From NCBI GenBank assembly GCA_012269985.1, contig JAAXJF010000055.1, positions 1 through 64,000 on the forward strand: a stretch of 64,000 nt of DNA. The letters run 5' to 3'. This stretch comes from Acidimicrobiaceae bacterium (GTDB taxonomy: Bacteria > Actinomycetota > Acidimicrobiia > Acidimicrobiales > Ilumatobacteraceae). Shown piece after piece: positions 27,651-38,361 of the stretch; the stretch's first letter is position 1; each line of letters opens with the position of its first letter. The translations under genes were made by a program, and so were the position numbers. The notes below the pieces were generated by a model. It made no database searches. It was not told the origin of the DNA and saw nothing but the letters and a program-made list of their open reading frames with translations.

Positions 27651-28801
27651 TGAAGGAAGATCTCTCGTTGCAGCGATGGTCGGGGGTGGATGTCGACACC
27701 AACGCCATCGAGAGCAATACGCGTCACCTTGTGGAGCAATCTGCACCAAGTTCTGTGTGGGCAGTGGTGAAGGCGAATGGCTACGGGCACGGTGCGATAA
27801 CGGTGAGTCGGGCAGCTGTTGCGGGTGGCGCAAGTGGTCTCGCCGTTGCGCTCGTGCAAGAGGCCGTCGAGTTACGTCACGCCGGCATTGAGTCACGGAT
27901 ATTGGTGTTGAGCGATCAGCCTCACGAGCAATATGAGACGCTTCTCGATGCAAACGCCGAAGTGATGGTGTACCGGTCAGAGTCGATCGACACTCTTGGA
28001 GCGGTCGCACAGCAACGCGGAGTGATTGCGAGAGTTCACCTCAAAGTCGATACCGGAATGCGCCGAGTTGGTGCAGAACCCTCGTCTGCTGAAGCGCTGA
28101 TAGCACGCATTCAGCAGCACCCCAATCTTCAACTTGTCGGTGTGGCGACCCATTTCGCAACGGCTGACATACCTGGTCATCCCGGAATTGCCCAGCAGAG
28201 TGACGAGTTTGCGTCGGTTATCTCACTCGTTGAACCCGACATCGAAATTCATATGGCAAACTCTGCGGCGGCGTTGTCGGTGCCTGATAGCCGTCACACC
28301 TATGTGCGAGCCGGCATTGCGCTTTACGGCATTGACCCATCCACTGAGGTCACTCTAGATCGAGACGTGTTTTCGGCTGCGCTGCGCTGGTGGGCTCGGG
28401 TGTCGTACGTGAAAGTGGTTGAAGCAAGGGAGCACGTTTCGTATGGGTGGCGATATCAAACGACTCGATGCACACGGCTCGCAACCATTCCCGTCGGGTA
28501 TGCCGACGGAGTCCCTCGTCGGTGGTCTGAAGTTGGTGGCGTGGTGCTCATCGGTGCTCGCCGTCGACCTGTCGTCGGCATCGTGACCATGGATCAACTC
28601 GTGGTCGATCTTGGCCCCGAAGATGCCAGTGACCCGATTGACATCGGAGACGAGGTCGTACTCATCGGCCGCCAAGGTAACGAGCAACTGACCGTTGAAG
28701 AGTGGGCAGAACGACTGGGCACGATTGGTTATGAGATCGTCTGCCAGATCAGTGGGCGCGTTCCACGACGAGCAGTGGGGTTGCCGACTGAGCAGTCGTA
28801 G
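27650..28801 (+). CDS. alr: Alanine racemase
   Basis: PLP enzyme interconverting L- and D-alanine for peptidoglycan; 383 residues. The PLP lysine is in VVKANGYGHGA, and the second catalytic residue is the Tyr of HVSYGWRY near the domain boundary. GYADGVPRRWS and MDQLVVDLG complete the family pattern. Start at ATG 27650 overlaps acpS. The acpS-alr-tsaE order is common in actinobacteria. Confidence 0.96.
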   Translation: MKEDLSLQRWSGVDVDTNAIESNTRHLVEQSAPSSVWAVVKANGYGHGAITVSRAAVAGGASGLAVALVQEAVELRHAGIESRILVLSDQPHEQYETLLDANAEVMVYRSESIDTLGAVAQQRGVIARVHLKVDTGMRRVGAEPSSAEALIARIQQHPNLQLVGVATHFATADIPGHPGIAQQSDEFASVISLVEPDIEIHMANSAAALSVPDSRHTYVRAGIALYGIDPSTEVTLDRDVFSAALRWWARVSYVKVVEAREHVSYGWRYQTTRCTRLATIPVGYADGVPRRWSEVGGVVLIGARRRPVVGIVTMDQLVVDLGPEDASDPIDIGDEVVLIGRQGNEQLTVEEWAERLGTIGYEIVCQISGRVPRRAVGLPTEQS

Positions 28802-28814
28802 CATCGTTACCAAT

Positions 28815-29297
28815 ATGTGGTTTCGAACGACATCCCCGAGCGACACGCGCGACTTCGCGGCCGCTCTCGCGCGGATCGTTCGAAGCGGCGACACCGTCGT
28901 GTTGACCGGTGAAATGGGTTCCGGGAAAACGGTGTTTGCCCAGGGTATTGGAGCCGCCCTCGGCGTTACCGAACCGATGACCTCTCCCACGTTCACGCTG
29001 GTGAACACCTACGACTGTGGCAATCTCACCGTGCACCACGCTGACCTCTATCGGCTCGATCGAACGGTAGAGGTCGCAGACCTTGCGTTGAGCGAACTGG
29101 CGGAATTCAGCGGCGTCGTGCTCATCGAATGGGGAGAGGCCGCCATCGATGAGATCGTCGACTATTTAGAGGTCCACATCGATGTTGACATCGATGATGA
29201 CGCGGGTGAACTCCGAGAATTTACTCTTGACACGGTGGGGCCCAGTTGGGACCGTCGTCGCGACATGCTGTCATCCGCTCTGGAGGCATGGTCGTGA
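28815..29297 (+). CDS. tsaE: tRNA t6A biosynthesis ATPase TsaE
   Basis: ATPase of the threonylcarbamoyladenosine (t6A37) pathway, working with TsaB and TsaD; 160 residues. Walker A is GEMGSGKTVFAQGI, followed by SPTFTLVNTY, HHADLYRLDR and LIEWGE. Start ATG 28815 lies 13 bp after alr; the frame extends upstream but that part overlaps alr. Ten bases overlap with tsaB. Confidence 0.94.
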   Translation: MWFRTTSPSDTRDFAAALARIVRSGDTVVLTGEMGSGKTVFAQGIGAALGVTEPMTSPTFTLVNTYDCGNLTVHHADLYRLDRTVEVADLALSELAEFSGVVLIEWGEAAIDEIVDYLEVHIDVDIDDDAGELREFTLDTVGPSWDRRRDMLSSALEAWS

Positions 29298-29989
29298 TCG
29301 TTCTCGGTATTGAAAGTGCAACCGAATCGGTCGGCGTCGCCCTTGCAGCGTCAGACGGGGTGTTAGCCAGTGTCGAAGTTGCTCGAGGCCGTCGTCATGC
29401 AGAGTCGATCGTTCCCTGCGTTCAGTTCGTCTGCGAACGAGCCGATATCGAACTTTCTGAAGTGGGAGCGATTGCAGTTGATGTCGGCCCCGGATTATTC
29501 ACCGGCATGCGGGTCGGAATCGCAACCGCAAAATCGTTGGCAATGGCACTCAACATCCCGATGGTGCCGATGACATCACTTGAGGTATTGGCTGCAGCAG
29601 AAGCGACTACCGACGACATCATTGTGCCTGTTGTTGATGCGCGAAAGTCTGAAGTCTTCTGGGCGATGTACCGGCGCACTCACCAAGGCCTTGAACTCTT
29701 GCATCAACCAACCGTCGGGTCAGTCGACGATTTGGTCTCAGATTTGATGGCGCGAGACCAATCGAGTGTGTGTGTCGGCGATGGGGCCCACCGCTACGGT
29801 GATGACATCACAGCCGGATTCAGTTGCTCGATTGGTGCTGCGGTGCACCCATCAGCTTCGGTGCTGGCGAGTGAGGCAGTTCTTCGGGCGATTCGTGATG
29901 AGACGGTTGCAGAGCAGATGGTTGAGCCGGTGTACCTTCGCCAGCCCGATGCCCAGATCAATTGGAGCACGCGCGAGGTGAGGTCATGA
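29288..29989 (+). CDS. tsaB: tRNA t6A biosynthesis protein TsaB
   Basis: ASKHA-fold partner and regulator of TsaD in t6A37 formation; 233 residues. The N-terminal LGIESATESVGVAL strand and the VDVGPGLFTGMRVGIATAKSLA motif identify it. I use ATG 29288 inside the end of tsaE; GTG 29294 is possible. The stop overlaps the rimI ATG by four bases. Confidence 0.92.
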   Translation: MVVIVLGIESATESVGVALAASDGVLASVEVARGRRHAESIVPCVQFVCERADIELSEVGAIAVDVGPGLFTGMRVGIATAKSLAMALNIPMVPMTSLEVLAAAEATTDDIIVPVVDARKSEVFWAMYRRTHQGLELLHQPTVGSVDDLVSDLMARDQSSVCVGDGAHRYGDDITAGFSCSIGAAVHPSASVLASEAVLRAIRDETVAEQMVEPVYLRQPDAQINWSTREVRS

Positions 29990-30510
29990 TGCGGCGAGGA
30001 ATCGTGATTGAAGCGATGAAGCGACGCCATCTGCGACAAGTGCTTGCGATTGAAGCTGCGACCTACAACCGCCACTGGTCGCGTCAGGTATTCCTTGACG
30101 AACTTACCCAGGTCGGTCGAGGAGGACGTCACTACCTCATCGCCCGCCGTGGTCGGACGATCATTGGATATGCCGGGTTGTGGGTTGTTGAGGCTGCAGG
30201 TGAACGAGAAGCGCACGTGACAAACATTGTGGTGAGTGAGTCAGTGCGCCGTGAGGGCATTGGTGCTGCACTCATGATGAAACTCGCCGAACATGCGCGG
30301 GCACAACGAGCGACGGCGTGGACTCTCGAGGTTCGCGCGTCGGCTGAGCCGGCGCAGGCCATGTATCAGCGGTTCGGGTTCGCACCTGCCGGTTACCGAA
30401 AGGCCTACTACGAGCACGGCGAGGACGCCGTAGTGATGTGGTGTCATCGACTCGGCGATGATGATTATCTTGACCGTTGCGCAGATCGGCTGACAGGGAG
30501 GTGTGCGTGA
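29986..30510 (+). CDS. rimI: RimI-type ribosomal-protein alanine N-acetyltransferase
   Basis: GNAT acetyltransferase acting on protein N termini; 174 residues, slightly long. Motif A reads VTNIVVSESVRREGIGAALM with the acetyl-CoA pyrophosphate loop RREGIG, and the C-terminal block YQRFGFAPAGYRKAYYEHGEDAVVMW is classic RimI. It lies between tsaB and tsaD, its usual neighbourhood. ATG 29986 overlaps the tsaB stop; ATG 29989 is also possible. Confidence 0.93.
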   Translation: MMRRGIVIEAMKRRHLRQVLAIEAATYNRHWSRQVFLDELTQVGRGGRHYLIARRGRTIIGYAGLWVVEAAGEREAHVTNIVVSESVRREGIGAALMMKLAEHARAQRATAWTLEVRASAEPAQAMYQRFGFAPAGYRKAYYEHGEDAVVMWCHRLGDDDYLDRCADRLTGRCA

Positions 30511-31553
30511 TGTCGCTACCAGAGGTTGTCGTTGGGCCAGATACGGTCATCCTCGGAATCGAGACGAGCTGTGACGAGACTGCCGCAGCCGTGGTGATGG
30601 GCGGCGATGACGTGGTGTCATCGGTGGTGTCGAGCCAAATTGATGTACATGCCGAGTTCGGTGGCGTTGTTCCTGAGGTGGCGAGCCGTGCCCACCTCGA
30701 ATCGATCAACCCGGTTGTGCGTCGGGCGATCGATGACGCAGGTATCGACGAGCACCGCATCGATGCAATCGCGTGCACTGTCGGCCCCGGTCTCATCGGA
30801 GCGTTGCTTGTCGGAGTGTCGTCGGCGAAGGCACTCGCGTTGGCCTGGAACACACCGTTTGTCGGAGTCAACCACCTTGAAGCCCATCTTTACGCAAGTT
30901 TTCTTGAAGACCCGACCTTGGAGTTTCCCCTAGTTGTGTTGCTCGTATCGGGGGGCCACACCATGCTCGTCGAGATGCAAGGGCACGGCGACTACCGGCT
31001 GCTCGGTCGCACGATTGATGATGCGGCTGGGGAAGCGTTCGACAAAGTCGCCCGTTATCTTGATCTCGGTTACCCGGGTGGCCCAGCGATTGATCGTGCG
31101 GCCACCGAAGGTGATCCGGGAGCAGTGAATTTTCCAAGGGCGATGATGGACGACGGTCTCAATTTCAGTTTCAGCGGACTGAAGACTTCGGTGGTGAACT
31201 TTGTTCGCAAGCATCCGGAAGTGTCGTCTGTTGACATCGCAGCATCGTTCCAGCAATCGGTGAGCGATGTGTTGGTCCACAAAGCGATGAAGGCAGCTCG
31301 CGACGTGGGAGCAACTGGGGTTGTTCTCGGAGGTGGTGTTGCGGCCAACACCCAACTGCGGTCTGATCTTCAAGCAGCCTGCGCGGCCGACGGCATTGGA
31401 GCATTTCTCCCTGGGCGCGAGATGTGCACAGACAATGCTGCGATGATTGCGGCCGCGGGCTGGCATCGGCTGCGGGCCCTTGGCCCAAGCCGCCTCGATA
31501 TCGGAGCGTTTCCGTCGATGCCTCTCGTGGAAGCGGGGATCGCCGATGGCTGA
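30510..31553 (+). CDS. tsaD: tRNA N6-adenosine threonylcarbamoyltransferase TsaD
   Basis: Transfers the threonylcarbamoyl group to A37 of ANN-decoding tRNAs; 347 residues. Markers are LGIETSCDETAAAVV, the iron/zinc-binding pair in NHLEAHLYAS, VSGGHTMLV, and GGGVAANTQLR. A GGGAGG ribosome site precedes the ATG at 30510, which overlaps the rimI stop. The stop is eight bases inside the dus gene. Confidence 0.97.
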   Translation: MSLPEVVVGPDTVILGIETSCDETAAAVVMGGDDVVSSVVSSQIDVHAEFGGVVPEVASRAHLESINPVVRRAIDDAGIDEHRIDAIACTVGPGLIGALLVGVSSAKALALAWNTPFVGVNHLEAHLYASFLEDPTLEFPLVVLLVSGGHTMLVEMQGHGDYRLLGRTIDDAAGEAFDKVARYLDLGYPGGPAIDRAATEGDPGAVNFPRAMMDDGLNFSFSGLKTSVVNFVRKHPEVSSVDIAASFQQSVSDVLVHKAMKAARDVGATGVVLGGGVAANTQLRSDLQAACAADGIGAFLPGREMCTDNAAMIAAAGWHRLRALGPSRLDIGAFPSMPLVEAGIADG

Positions 31554-32745
31554 GCGAATCCAAATGAAGATCGGTGATCACACGCTGGCTGCGCCGGTGG
31601 TGTTGGCGCCGATGGCGGGCGTGACCAACGCCGCTTTTCGATCAATTTGTCGTCAACACGCTCCCGGATTGGTGTACGTCAATGAGATGGTGATGGCGGC
31701 AGCCATCGTGCATCGAAACGACAAAACGATGCGAATGATGTCATTCGCTCCCGATGAGAACCCGCGAAGTCTGCAGATCTACGGCAGTGATCCAGCTCAG
31801 TTGGGGCATGCCGTATCGATCGTGTGCGAAGAAGGACTCGTCGATCATGTCGACCTCAACTTCGGTTGCCCGGCAGCAAAGGTGACGCGAAAAGGTGGTG
31901 GAGCTGCTGTTCCCGCCCGCCCGGCATTACTTCGAGCGATCTTCCGTGCTGCGGTGAAAGCCGCCGAACCGTTTGGTATTCCGGTGACGGCAAAGTTCAG
32001 GATGGGCCTCGACGACGCCTTTCGAACCGATCGAGACGCTGCGCTGATTTGTGCCGACGAGGGAGCCGCATGGGTGGCAATGCATGCGCGAACCGTCGAG
32101 CAGCACTATTCAGGTGATGCAAGGTGGGGCGCGATCACGCAACTCAAACAGCTTGTTGTCGACGCCGGTCACAACATTCCAGTGTTGGGCAATGGCGACA
32201 TTTGGGAAGCTCAAGATGCGCTCAACATGATGAATCAGACCGGGTGCGATGGAGTCGTCATCGGTCGTGGATGCCTCGGCCGGCCGTGGCTGTTCTCTGA
32301 TCTGGTCGATGCATTTGCAGGCCGAGAGGTTCCAGCGCTTCGCTCACTCGGTGAGGTCGCCGATGGAATGCTCTCGCACGCTCGGGCCCTTGTTGATCAT
32401 TATTCGGCTGATGTGGTGATGAAGAAGGGCAAGCGGCTCGATGGTGAGAATTTCGCAATGCGAGATTTCCGCAAGCATGCCTCGTGGTATCTCACCGGGT
32501 ATCCGGTTGGCCCTGAAGTGCGGCGTCGCTTTTCGATGGTGGCGACCATTGCTGAGCTTGAGCAGTTGCTCGCCGAACTCGACCGGTCAGCCCAGATCGT
32601 TGAGGGAGGGGCGCGCATTCGACGCGGTCACACGAATGGCCCCATCAAAGTTGCGTTGCCAGAGGGCTTTCTCACCGCTGACGATGCAGATAGCGATATG
32701 ACGATTCCTGATGACGCCCGAGAGATGGCGATTTCGGGTGGCTGA
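31546..32745 (+). CDS. tRNA-dihydrouridine synthase (DusB-like)
   Basis: FMN-dependent reductase of uridine in the tRNA D-loop; 399 residues against about 330 for typical DusB. The TIM-barrel motifs are [16 protein letters not shown], the catalytic cysteine in [19 protein letters not shown] and [16 protein letters not shown]. The last 60 or so residues form an uncharacterised tail ([18 protein letters not shown] and onward). ATG 31546 overlaps tsaD by eight bases, and its stop overlaps maf by eight. Confidence 0.93.
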   Translation: MAERIQMKIGDHTLAAPVVLAPMAGVTNAAFRSICRQHAPGLVYVNEMVMAAAIVHRNDKTMRMMSFAPDENPRSLQIYGSDPAQLGHAVSIVCEEGLVDHVDLNFGCPAAKVTRKGGGAAVPARPALLRAIFRAAVKAAEPFGIPVTAKFRMGLDDAFRTDRDAALICADEGAAWVAMHARTVEQHYSGDARWGAITQLKQLVVDAGHNIPVLGNGDIWEAQDALNMMNQTGCDGVVIGRGCLGRPWLFSDLVDAFAGREVPALRSLGEVADGMLSHARALVDHYSADVVMKKGKRLDGENFAMRDFRKHASWYLTGYPVGPEVRRRFSMVATIAELEQLLAELDRSAQIVEGGARIRRGHTNGPIKVALPEGFLTADDADSDMTIPDDAREMAISGG

Positions 32746-33328
32746 ACTTGTTCTTGCATCGGGTTCACCGCGCCGGAAATCACTGTTGAGCGATCTTGAT
32801 GTTGACTTCATAGTGGTGCCAGCTGACGTTGACGAATCGTCGCTGGTTGGTGAGGACGCCAAAACTTATGTCGCTCGTGTCGCCACGTTGAAGGCACAAG
32901 CGGTGCGTGAGTCGTACCCGAATGCGGTCGTTCTCGCCGCCGATACGACAGTTGATCGCGATGGAGAGATTCTTGCGAAACCGGCTGATGCTGCAGACGC
33001 AGCCTCGATGTTGCGGTCGTTATCAGGTCGGGAGCACTTCACCCATACTGCGGTCTGTGTAGCCCATGGTGACCTTGTCGACACGGTGGTCGTGTCAACT
33101 GCGGTGACGTTTAGGTGTCTCGGTACTGAAGAAATCGACTGGTATGTCCGCACCGGAGAACCCCTCGATAAGGCGGGGGCGTACGGTATTCAAGGCCGGG
33201 CCGCAACATTTGTCTCATCGATCTCGGGCAGTGTGTCAAACGTGGTCGGGCTTCCTCTTGCGGAAACCATCGAGTTGCTGCGAAAAGCTGGTGTGAACGC
33301 TGCAGGAACCGATCGCTCAACCGACTAG
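32738..33328 (+). CDS. maf: Maf-like nucleoside triphosphate pyrophosphatase
   Basis: House-cleaning pyrophosphatase that hydrolyses non-canonical or pyrimidine NTPs; 196 residues. The [10 protein letters not shown] motif at the N terminus, [16 protein letters not shown] and the [26 protein letters not shown] block are diagnostic. GTG 32738 is the start that leaves [13 protein letters not shown] intact; it overlaps the end of the dus gene. Last gene of the glmM operon. Confidence 0.94.
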   Translation: MAELVLASGSPRRKSLLSDLDVDFIVVPADVDESSLVGEDAKTYVARVATLKAQAVRESYPNAVVLAADTTVDRDGEILAKPADAADAASMLRSLSGREHFTHTAVCVAHGDLVDTVVVSTAVTFRCLGTEEIDWYVRTGEPLDKAGAYGIQGRAATFVSSISGSVSNVVGLPLAETIELLRKAGVNAAGTDRSTD

Positions 33329-33344
33329 CACTCCCTATTGCCGG

Positions 33345-33373
33345 TTGCTAATCAGTCACCTGCACCGTAGCCT
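33345..33373 (+). promoter_or_regulatory. groESL promoter
   Basis: TTGCTA (33345-33350), a 17-bp spacer and TAGCCT (33368-33373) give a good vegetative promoter. The -10 ends on the first base of the CIRCE element, so repressor binding would cover the start site. Confidence 0.6.
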
Positions 33374-33399
33374 TAGCACTCGTCAATTATGAGTGCTAA
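33373..33399 (+). promoter_or_regulatory. CIRCE operator (HrcA binding site)
   Basis: Perfect consensus inverted repeat: TTAGCACTC (33373-33381), nine spacer bases, GAGTGCTAA (33391-33399). CIRCE is the target of the heat-shock repressor HrcA, which is not in this window. It also lies in the 5' untranslated region, leaving about 55 nt to groES. Confidence 0.97.
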
Positions 33400-33454
33400 C
33401 AAACTAATTGGCGTTATTACATCAACCCCTGTTCACGCCATGGAGGCTTGCAAC

Positions 33455-33748
33455 ATGAATTTACAGCCGCTCGATGACCGCATTGTCGTCAAGCCGAATG
33501 AGGCCGAGACGCAGACTGCGTCAGGACTCGTGATTCCCGATACGGCAAAGGAAAAGCCACAGCAGGGCACCGTTCTCGCTGTAGGCCCTGGAAAGCGCGC
33601 CGAGGCCACCGGTGAACTGATTCCGCTTGGCATCAACGTTGGTGACGTTGTCCTGTACTCAAAGTACGGCGGAACTGAAGTCGCCGTCGATGGCGATGAT
33701 TTGCTCGTTCTTTCGGGCCGCGACGTACTTGCAATTGTGGAGAAGTGA
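33455..33748 (+). CDS. groES: Co-chaperonin GroES
   Basis: Heptameric lid of the GroEL chamber; 97 residues. It starts [18 protein letters not shown], has the mobile loop [18 protein letters not shown] and the [14 protein letters not shown] region. I start at ATG 33455 because the longer frame begins inside CIRCE; an in-frame ATG at 33440 is less likely because TGGAGG, the ribosome site, lies there. groEL follows after nine bases. Confidence 0.97.
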   Translation: MNLQPLDDRIVVKPNEAETQTASGLVIPDTAKEKPQQGTVLAVGPGKRAEATGELIPLGINVGDVVLYSKYGGTEVAVDGDDLLVLSGRDVLAIVEK

Positions 33749-35392
<1,644 letters not shown>

Positions 35393-35417
35393 TGCCCATA
35401 CGACTCTGAGTCGTTTG

Positions 35418-35455
35418 ATGGAGCCCGGGCACATGCCCGGGCTCCATTGTTTTTC
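35418..35455 (+). terminator. Rho-independent terminator of groESL
   Basis: Perfect 13-bp GC-rich stem (35418-35430 and 35435-35447) with an ACAT loop, followed by TGTTTTT. Located 25 bp after the groEL stop. Confidence 0.92.
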
Positions 35456-35504
35456 GGTTCCTGTTGAAAGCGACGCTCAATCAATCCGTCCGTAGAATGA
35501 CCTC

Positions 35505-35684
35505 ATGGCTTTTGAACGTCCAGCACCTGATCTCAACAAGTTGCAGACCGCATGGGACGAATGGGAGCGCGGCGAGCAACTCCCAGGCAAGGTGCTTGCA
35601 AACCTGAAGACTGCTGGCATGGCTGAAGTGCTCAACGAACTTGTTCAATCCGGATGGGTGCCAGGAACCTCAACGAGTGAGTGA
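35505..35684 (+). CDS. Small protein of unknown function, 59 aa
   Basis: I do not recognise a named family. The product is MAFERPAPDLNKLQTAWDEW followed by a short charged helix and ends WVPGTSTSE: hydrophilic, probably helical, cytoplasmic, with two Trp in the first part. A TAGAAT hexamer at 35493-35498 ends six bases before the ATG and there is no Shine-Dalgarno, the leaderless pattern used by many genes here. It lies just after the groESL terminator and its stop overlaps the Nudix gene by eight bases, so the two look cotranscribed. Coding character and context make it likely real. Confidence 0.7.
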   Translation: MAFERPAPDLNKLQTAWDEWERGEQLPGKVLANLKTAGMAEVLNELVQSGWVPGTSTSE

Positions 35685-36348
35685 ACTAGCGCCTCGGGGC
35701 GGACAGCAGGTAGTTCCGCGTCCGACGGTGTGGAATCGGGTGATGAGCCCGCCCTGGAACGTTGATGCTGAAGCGATCATCTCTAACCAACAGATAACCG
35801 AGGTTGTCGATACCGAGGGTTTACCAATCCAGCCAGCATTCGACGGCGCTCGCCACGCTGCTGTTCTGGTCGCACTCGCTCCTGGTTCGCAAGGGGTTGA
35901 AGTCTTGTTGACACGGCGCTCTCAGCAGCTCCGCCAACACAAAGGGGAGATCTCGTTTCCGGGTGGTCGGATGGATCCAGGAGAAACCGCCACGCAGACC
36001 GCCTTGCGGGAAGCTCATGAAGAAGTAGGTCTCGACCCATCGTTGGTGACGATCGTCGGTGAACTTTCCCATGTGAACACCGTGGTGAGTATGAGCTACA
36101 TCATTCCAAAGGTCGGCTTACTTGACGCTCCGGTGCCACTCGCTCCACAGACGATGGAAGCTGACAAGGTGATGTGGGTGCCACTAGCTGAACTCACGGC
36201 GACTGGCACTTATCACGGGGAGTTGTGGGGGAGTTCGCCTACCGATCGGCTCTTGCACTTCTTTGAGTTGGCTGATGAGACGGTGTGGGGTGCAACCGGT
36301 CGAATGTTGGTCGACCTACTCGTTCGGCTTTATTCGCCCTCGGTCTGA
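35677..36348 (+). CDS. Nudix hydrolase, CoA pyrophosphatase (NudL) type
   Basis: Likely hydrolyses CoA or acyl-CoA to phosphopantetheine products and 3',5'-ADP. The Nudix box is complete: GRMDPGETATQTALREAHEEVG. It is preceded by LLTRRSQQLRQHKGEISFPGG, the NudL/UPF0035 signature that distinguishes CoA pyrophosphatases from other Nudix enzymes. Length is 223 residues from GTG 35677, which overlaps the small upstream gene; an ATG at 35743 is an alternative that would remove a poorly conserved N terminus. Convergent with the next gene, overlapping 19 bases. Confidence 0.85.
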   Translation: MSELAPRGGQQVVPRPTVWNRVMSPPWNVDAEAIISNQQITEVVDTEGLPIQPAFDGARHAAVLVALAPGSQGVEVLLTRRSQQLRQHKGEISFPGGRMDPGETATQTALREAHEEVGLDPSLVTIVGELSHVNTVVSMSYIIPKVGLLDAPVPLAPQTMEADKVMWVPLAELTATGTYHGELWGSSPTDRLLHFFELADETVWGATGRMLVDLLVRLYSPSV

Positions 36349-36707
36349 AGTGACGAGACCGGTTGATTCTTTCGTGCGCCGGCAACGATTCGCCAGCCGA
36401 TGAAACCAACGCCGCTGATCACGAGACCGAAGACGAGCATTTGACGCCAGCCGCCTTTCGCCTCACTTCCGCAGCCTGGTTTTGGAATCGCGCTGATGCA
36501 GTCGCTGAGGTCTCGTTCTTCAGGAATGAAGTCGTTGTAGGTCACCGATGGTGTGTTGGCGTGACCGATATCAGAGCCTTCTTCAGCTGATACCAACCTG
36601 GTACCCATTGTGATAAAGGTGATCGCGGCAATGGCAGTAGCGGCAGCGAAGGCGAGGCGTCGAGAAATTTCTCGACGATGATCGGATGCGGAGCGTTGAA
36701 TGGCCAC
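36330..36707 (-). CDS. Small membrane protein of unknown function
   Basis: 125 residues, no recognised family. An N-terminal basic stretch leads to a hydrophobic segment (LAFAAATAIAAITFITMG, about 19-36) ending VSA-EE, which could be a signal peptide or an anchor. An external loop of about 50 residues contains two cysteines (SDCISA and KPGCGS) that could pair. A second hydrophobic helix (MLVFGLVISGVGFIGW, about 89-104) and a short polar tail follow. First codon is GTG at 36705-36707, divergent from guaA; the exact start is uncertain. Its 3' end overlaps the Nudix gene. Confidence 0.6.
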   Translation of the reverse strand: MAIQRSASDHRREISRRLAFAAATAIAAITFITMGTRLVSAEEGSDIGHANTPSVTYNDFIPEERDLSDCISAIPKPGCGSEAKGGWRQMLVFGLVISGVGFIGWRIVAGARKNQPVSSLQTEGE

Positions 36708-36717
36708 ATTGAATGTC

Positions 36718-36723
36718 TACCAT
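36718..36723 (+). promoter_or_regulatory. -10 element for guaA
   Basis: TACCAT ends seven bases before GTG 36731, the spacing expected of a leaderless transcript. It supports the GTG over the upstream ATG at 36713 as the guaA start. Confidence 0.5.
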
Positions 36724-36730
36724 CGGTTGG

Positions 36731-38302
36731 GTGACGCCCGCCCTTCCGTCAAATGACTCGTCGACTCGTCAAGAAGTTCTCGTCGTTGACTTCGGGGCTC
36801 AGTACGCACAACTCATCGCTCGCCGCGTTCGAGAATTACAGGTGTATTCGCGAATCGTTCCACATCGCATCTCTGCAGACGAGGTCGCTGCTGCACAGCC
36901 GGCAGGAATCATTCTTTCCGGTGGACCGAAGAGCGTGCACGTTGATGGCGCCCCCACACTCGACCCTGCGATATATGACCTTGGGATTCCCATTCTCGGT
37001 ATCTGTTATGGCGCGCAACTCATCGCCTCACAGCTTGGTGGCGCAGTGGGCCGAGGTATGCGAGGTGAGTACGGTCGTGCGGAGATGACCTGCACGGGGG
37101 CATCTGATCTCCTTACCGATGACATGCCGACCGTTCATGACGTGTGGATGAGTCACTTCGATGCCATCACAGAAGTCCCGGACGGCTTCGTTGCAACCGC
37201 ATGCACCCCTGACGCTCCGGTTGCAGTGCTTGAAAGCACTCCTCGAAAGATCTGGGGTGTGCAGTTCCACCCCGAGGTGGTGCACTCGCCTCACGGCATT
37301 GCAGTTCTCAGCCAGTTTCTACATCAGCTTGCTGGGTGCGACCCCGAATGGAAGATGTCGTCTGTTGTTGATGAGCAGGTGGGGCTCATCAAAGAACAAG
37401 TCGGTGACGCTCGGGTCATTTGCGGGCTTTCTGGAGGTGTTGACTCGTCGGTCGCGGCTGCACTTGTCCATCGAGCGATCGGTGCTCAATTGACCTGCGT
37501 CTACGTCGACACCGGTCTCATGCGTAAAGGCGAGAGCGAACAGGTGGTCGAGACATTCCGACGCAACATGGGTATCGAACTTATTCATGTTGACGCAGGG
37601 CAACGGTTTTTTGAGCGCCTCGGGGGAATATCTGAGCCCGAGGCAAAACGCAAAGCGATTGGCGAGCTCTTCATCCGTATTTTTGAAGAGCACACCGGAG
37701 GCTTGTCGGAAGCAAAGTTCCTAGTTCAAGGCACCTTGTATCCAGATCTCATCGAAAGCGGCGGAGTTGACGGCACCGCAGAGGTCATTAAGAGCCATCA
37801 CAACGTGGGTGGTCTTCCAGAAGATATGACCCTTGAACTTGTCGAGCCGTTACGAGAGCTCTTCAAAGACGAAGTTCGGGCACTCGGAACTGAACTTGGT
37901 CTTCCCGATGAAATGGTGTGGCGGCAGCCGTTCCCGGGCCCGGGGCTTGGCGTGCGTATTATTGGCGAGGTCACCCCCGAGCGGGTGGCGGTGTTGCAGG
38001 AGGCTGACGCCATCGTGCGCGAAGAGATCGCGCTCGCTGGCCTCGACAGCGAGATTTGTCAGGCGTTTGCTGTTCTTCCTGATATCCGTTCGGTTGGTGT
38101 GATGGGTGATGAGCGCACCTACGGACACCCGATCATCATTCGGGCGGTCACCAGCGACGATGCGATGACCGCAGATTGGGCGCGCCTCCCATATGACCTT
38201 CTGGAGCGGATGTCACAGCGGATCATCAACGAGGTGCCGGGTATTAACCGGGTGGCGTATGACGTCACATCAAAGCCCCCTGGCACCATCGAATGGGAGT
38301 GA
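36731..38302 (+). CDS. guaA: GMP synthase (glutamine-hydrolysing)
   Basis: Converts XMP to GMP using glutamine and ATP; 523 residues from GTG 36731. The amidotransferase domain has [20 protein letters not shown], the nucleophile loop GICYGAQ (GMQ in most homologues) and the His-Glu motif GVQFHPEV. The ATP pyrophosphatase domain has the P-loop [10 protein letters not shown]. The dimerisation domain ends [18 protein letters not shown], invariant in the family. The frame is open to ATG 36713, but starting there leaves only five bases to the divergent gene and destroys the -10. Confidence 0.95.
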   Translation: MTPALPSNDSSTRQEVLVVDFGAQYAQLIARRVRELQVYSRIVPHRISADEVAAAQPAGIILSGGPKSVHVDGAPTLDPAIYDLGIPILGICYGAQLIASQLGGAVGRGMRGEYGRAEMTCTGASDLLTDDMPTVHDVWMSHFDAITEVPDGFVATACTPDAPVAVLESTPRKIWGVQFHPEVVHSPHGIAVLSQFLHQLAGCDPEWKMSSVVDEQVGLIKEQVGDARVICGLSGGVDSSVAAALVHRAIGAQLTCVYVDTGLMRKGESEQVVETFRRNMGIELIHVDAGQRFFERLGGISEPEAKRKAIGELFIRIFEEHTGGLSEAKFLVQGTLYPDLIESGGVDGTAEVIKSHHNVGGLPEDMTLELVEPLRELFKDEVRALGTELGLPDEMVWRQPFPGPGLGVRIIGEVTPERVAVLQEADAIVREEIALAGLDSEICQAFAVLPDIRSVGVMGDERTYGHPIIIRAVTSDDAMTADWARLPYDLLERMSQRIINEVPGINRVAYDVTSKPPGTIEWE

Positions 38303-38322
38303 CGGTCTGGCCGTCGACCTGA

Positions 38323-38352
38323 TCGACATCATTTCGTAACATACGGTACGCT
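38323..38352 (+). promoter_or_regulatory. Candidate promoter of the NlpC/P60 gene
   Basis: TCGACA (38323-38328), an 18-bp spacer and TACGCT (38347-38352). The -10 ends nine bases before ATG 38362 and no ribosome site exists, so the message is probably leaderless. Confidence 0.45.
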
Positions 38353-38361
38353 TGAAATCTG

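Noticed and set aside
28695..28814. Longer tsaE starting within alr
   Set aside because: The 40 extra residues are read from conserved alr sequence in another frame and TsaE proteins start close to the Walker A motif.
33389..33454. Upstream extension of groES beginning at ATG 33389
   Set aside because: The ATG lies inside the CIRCE operator and the extra 22 residues are not part of any GroES; the ATG at 33455 is used.
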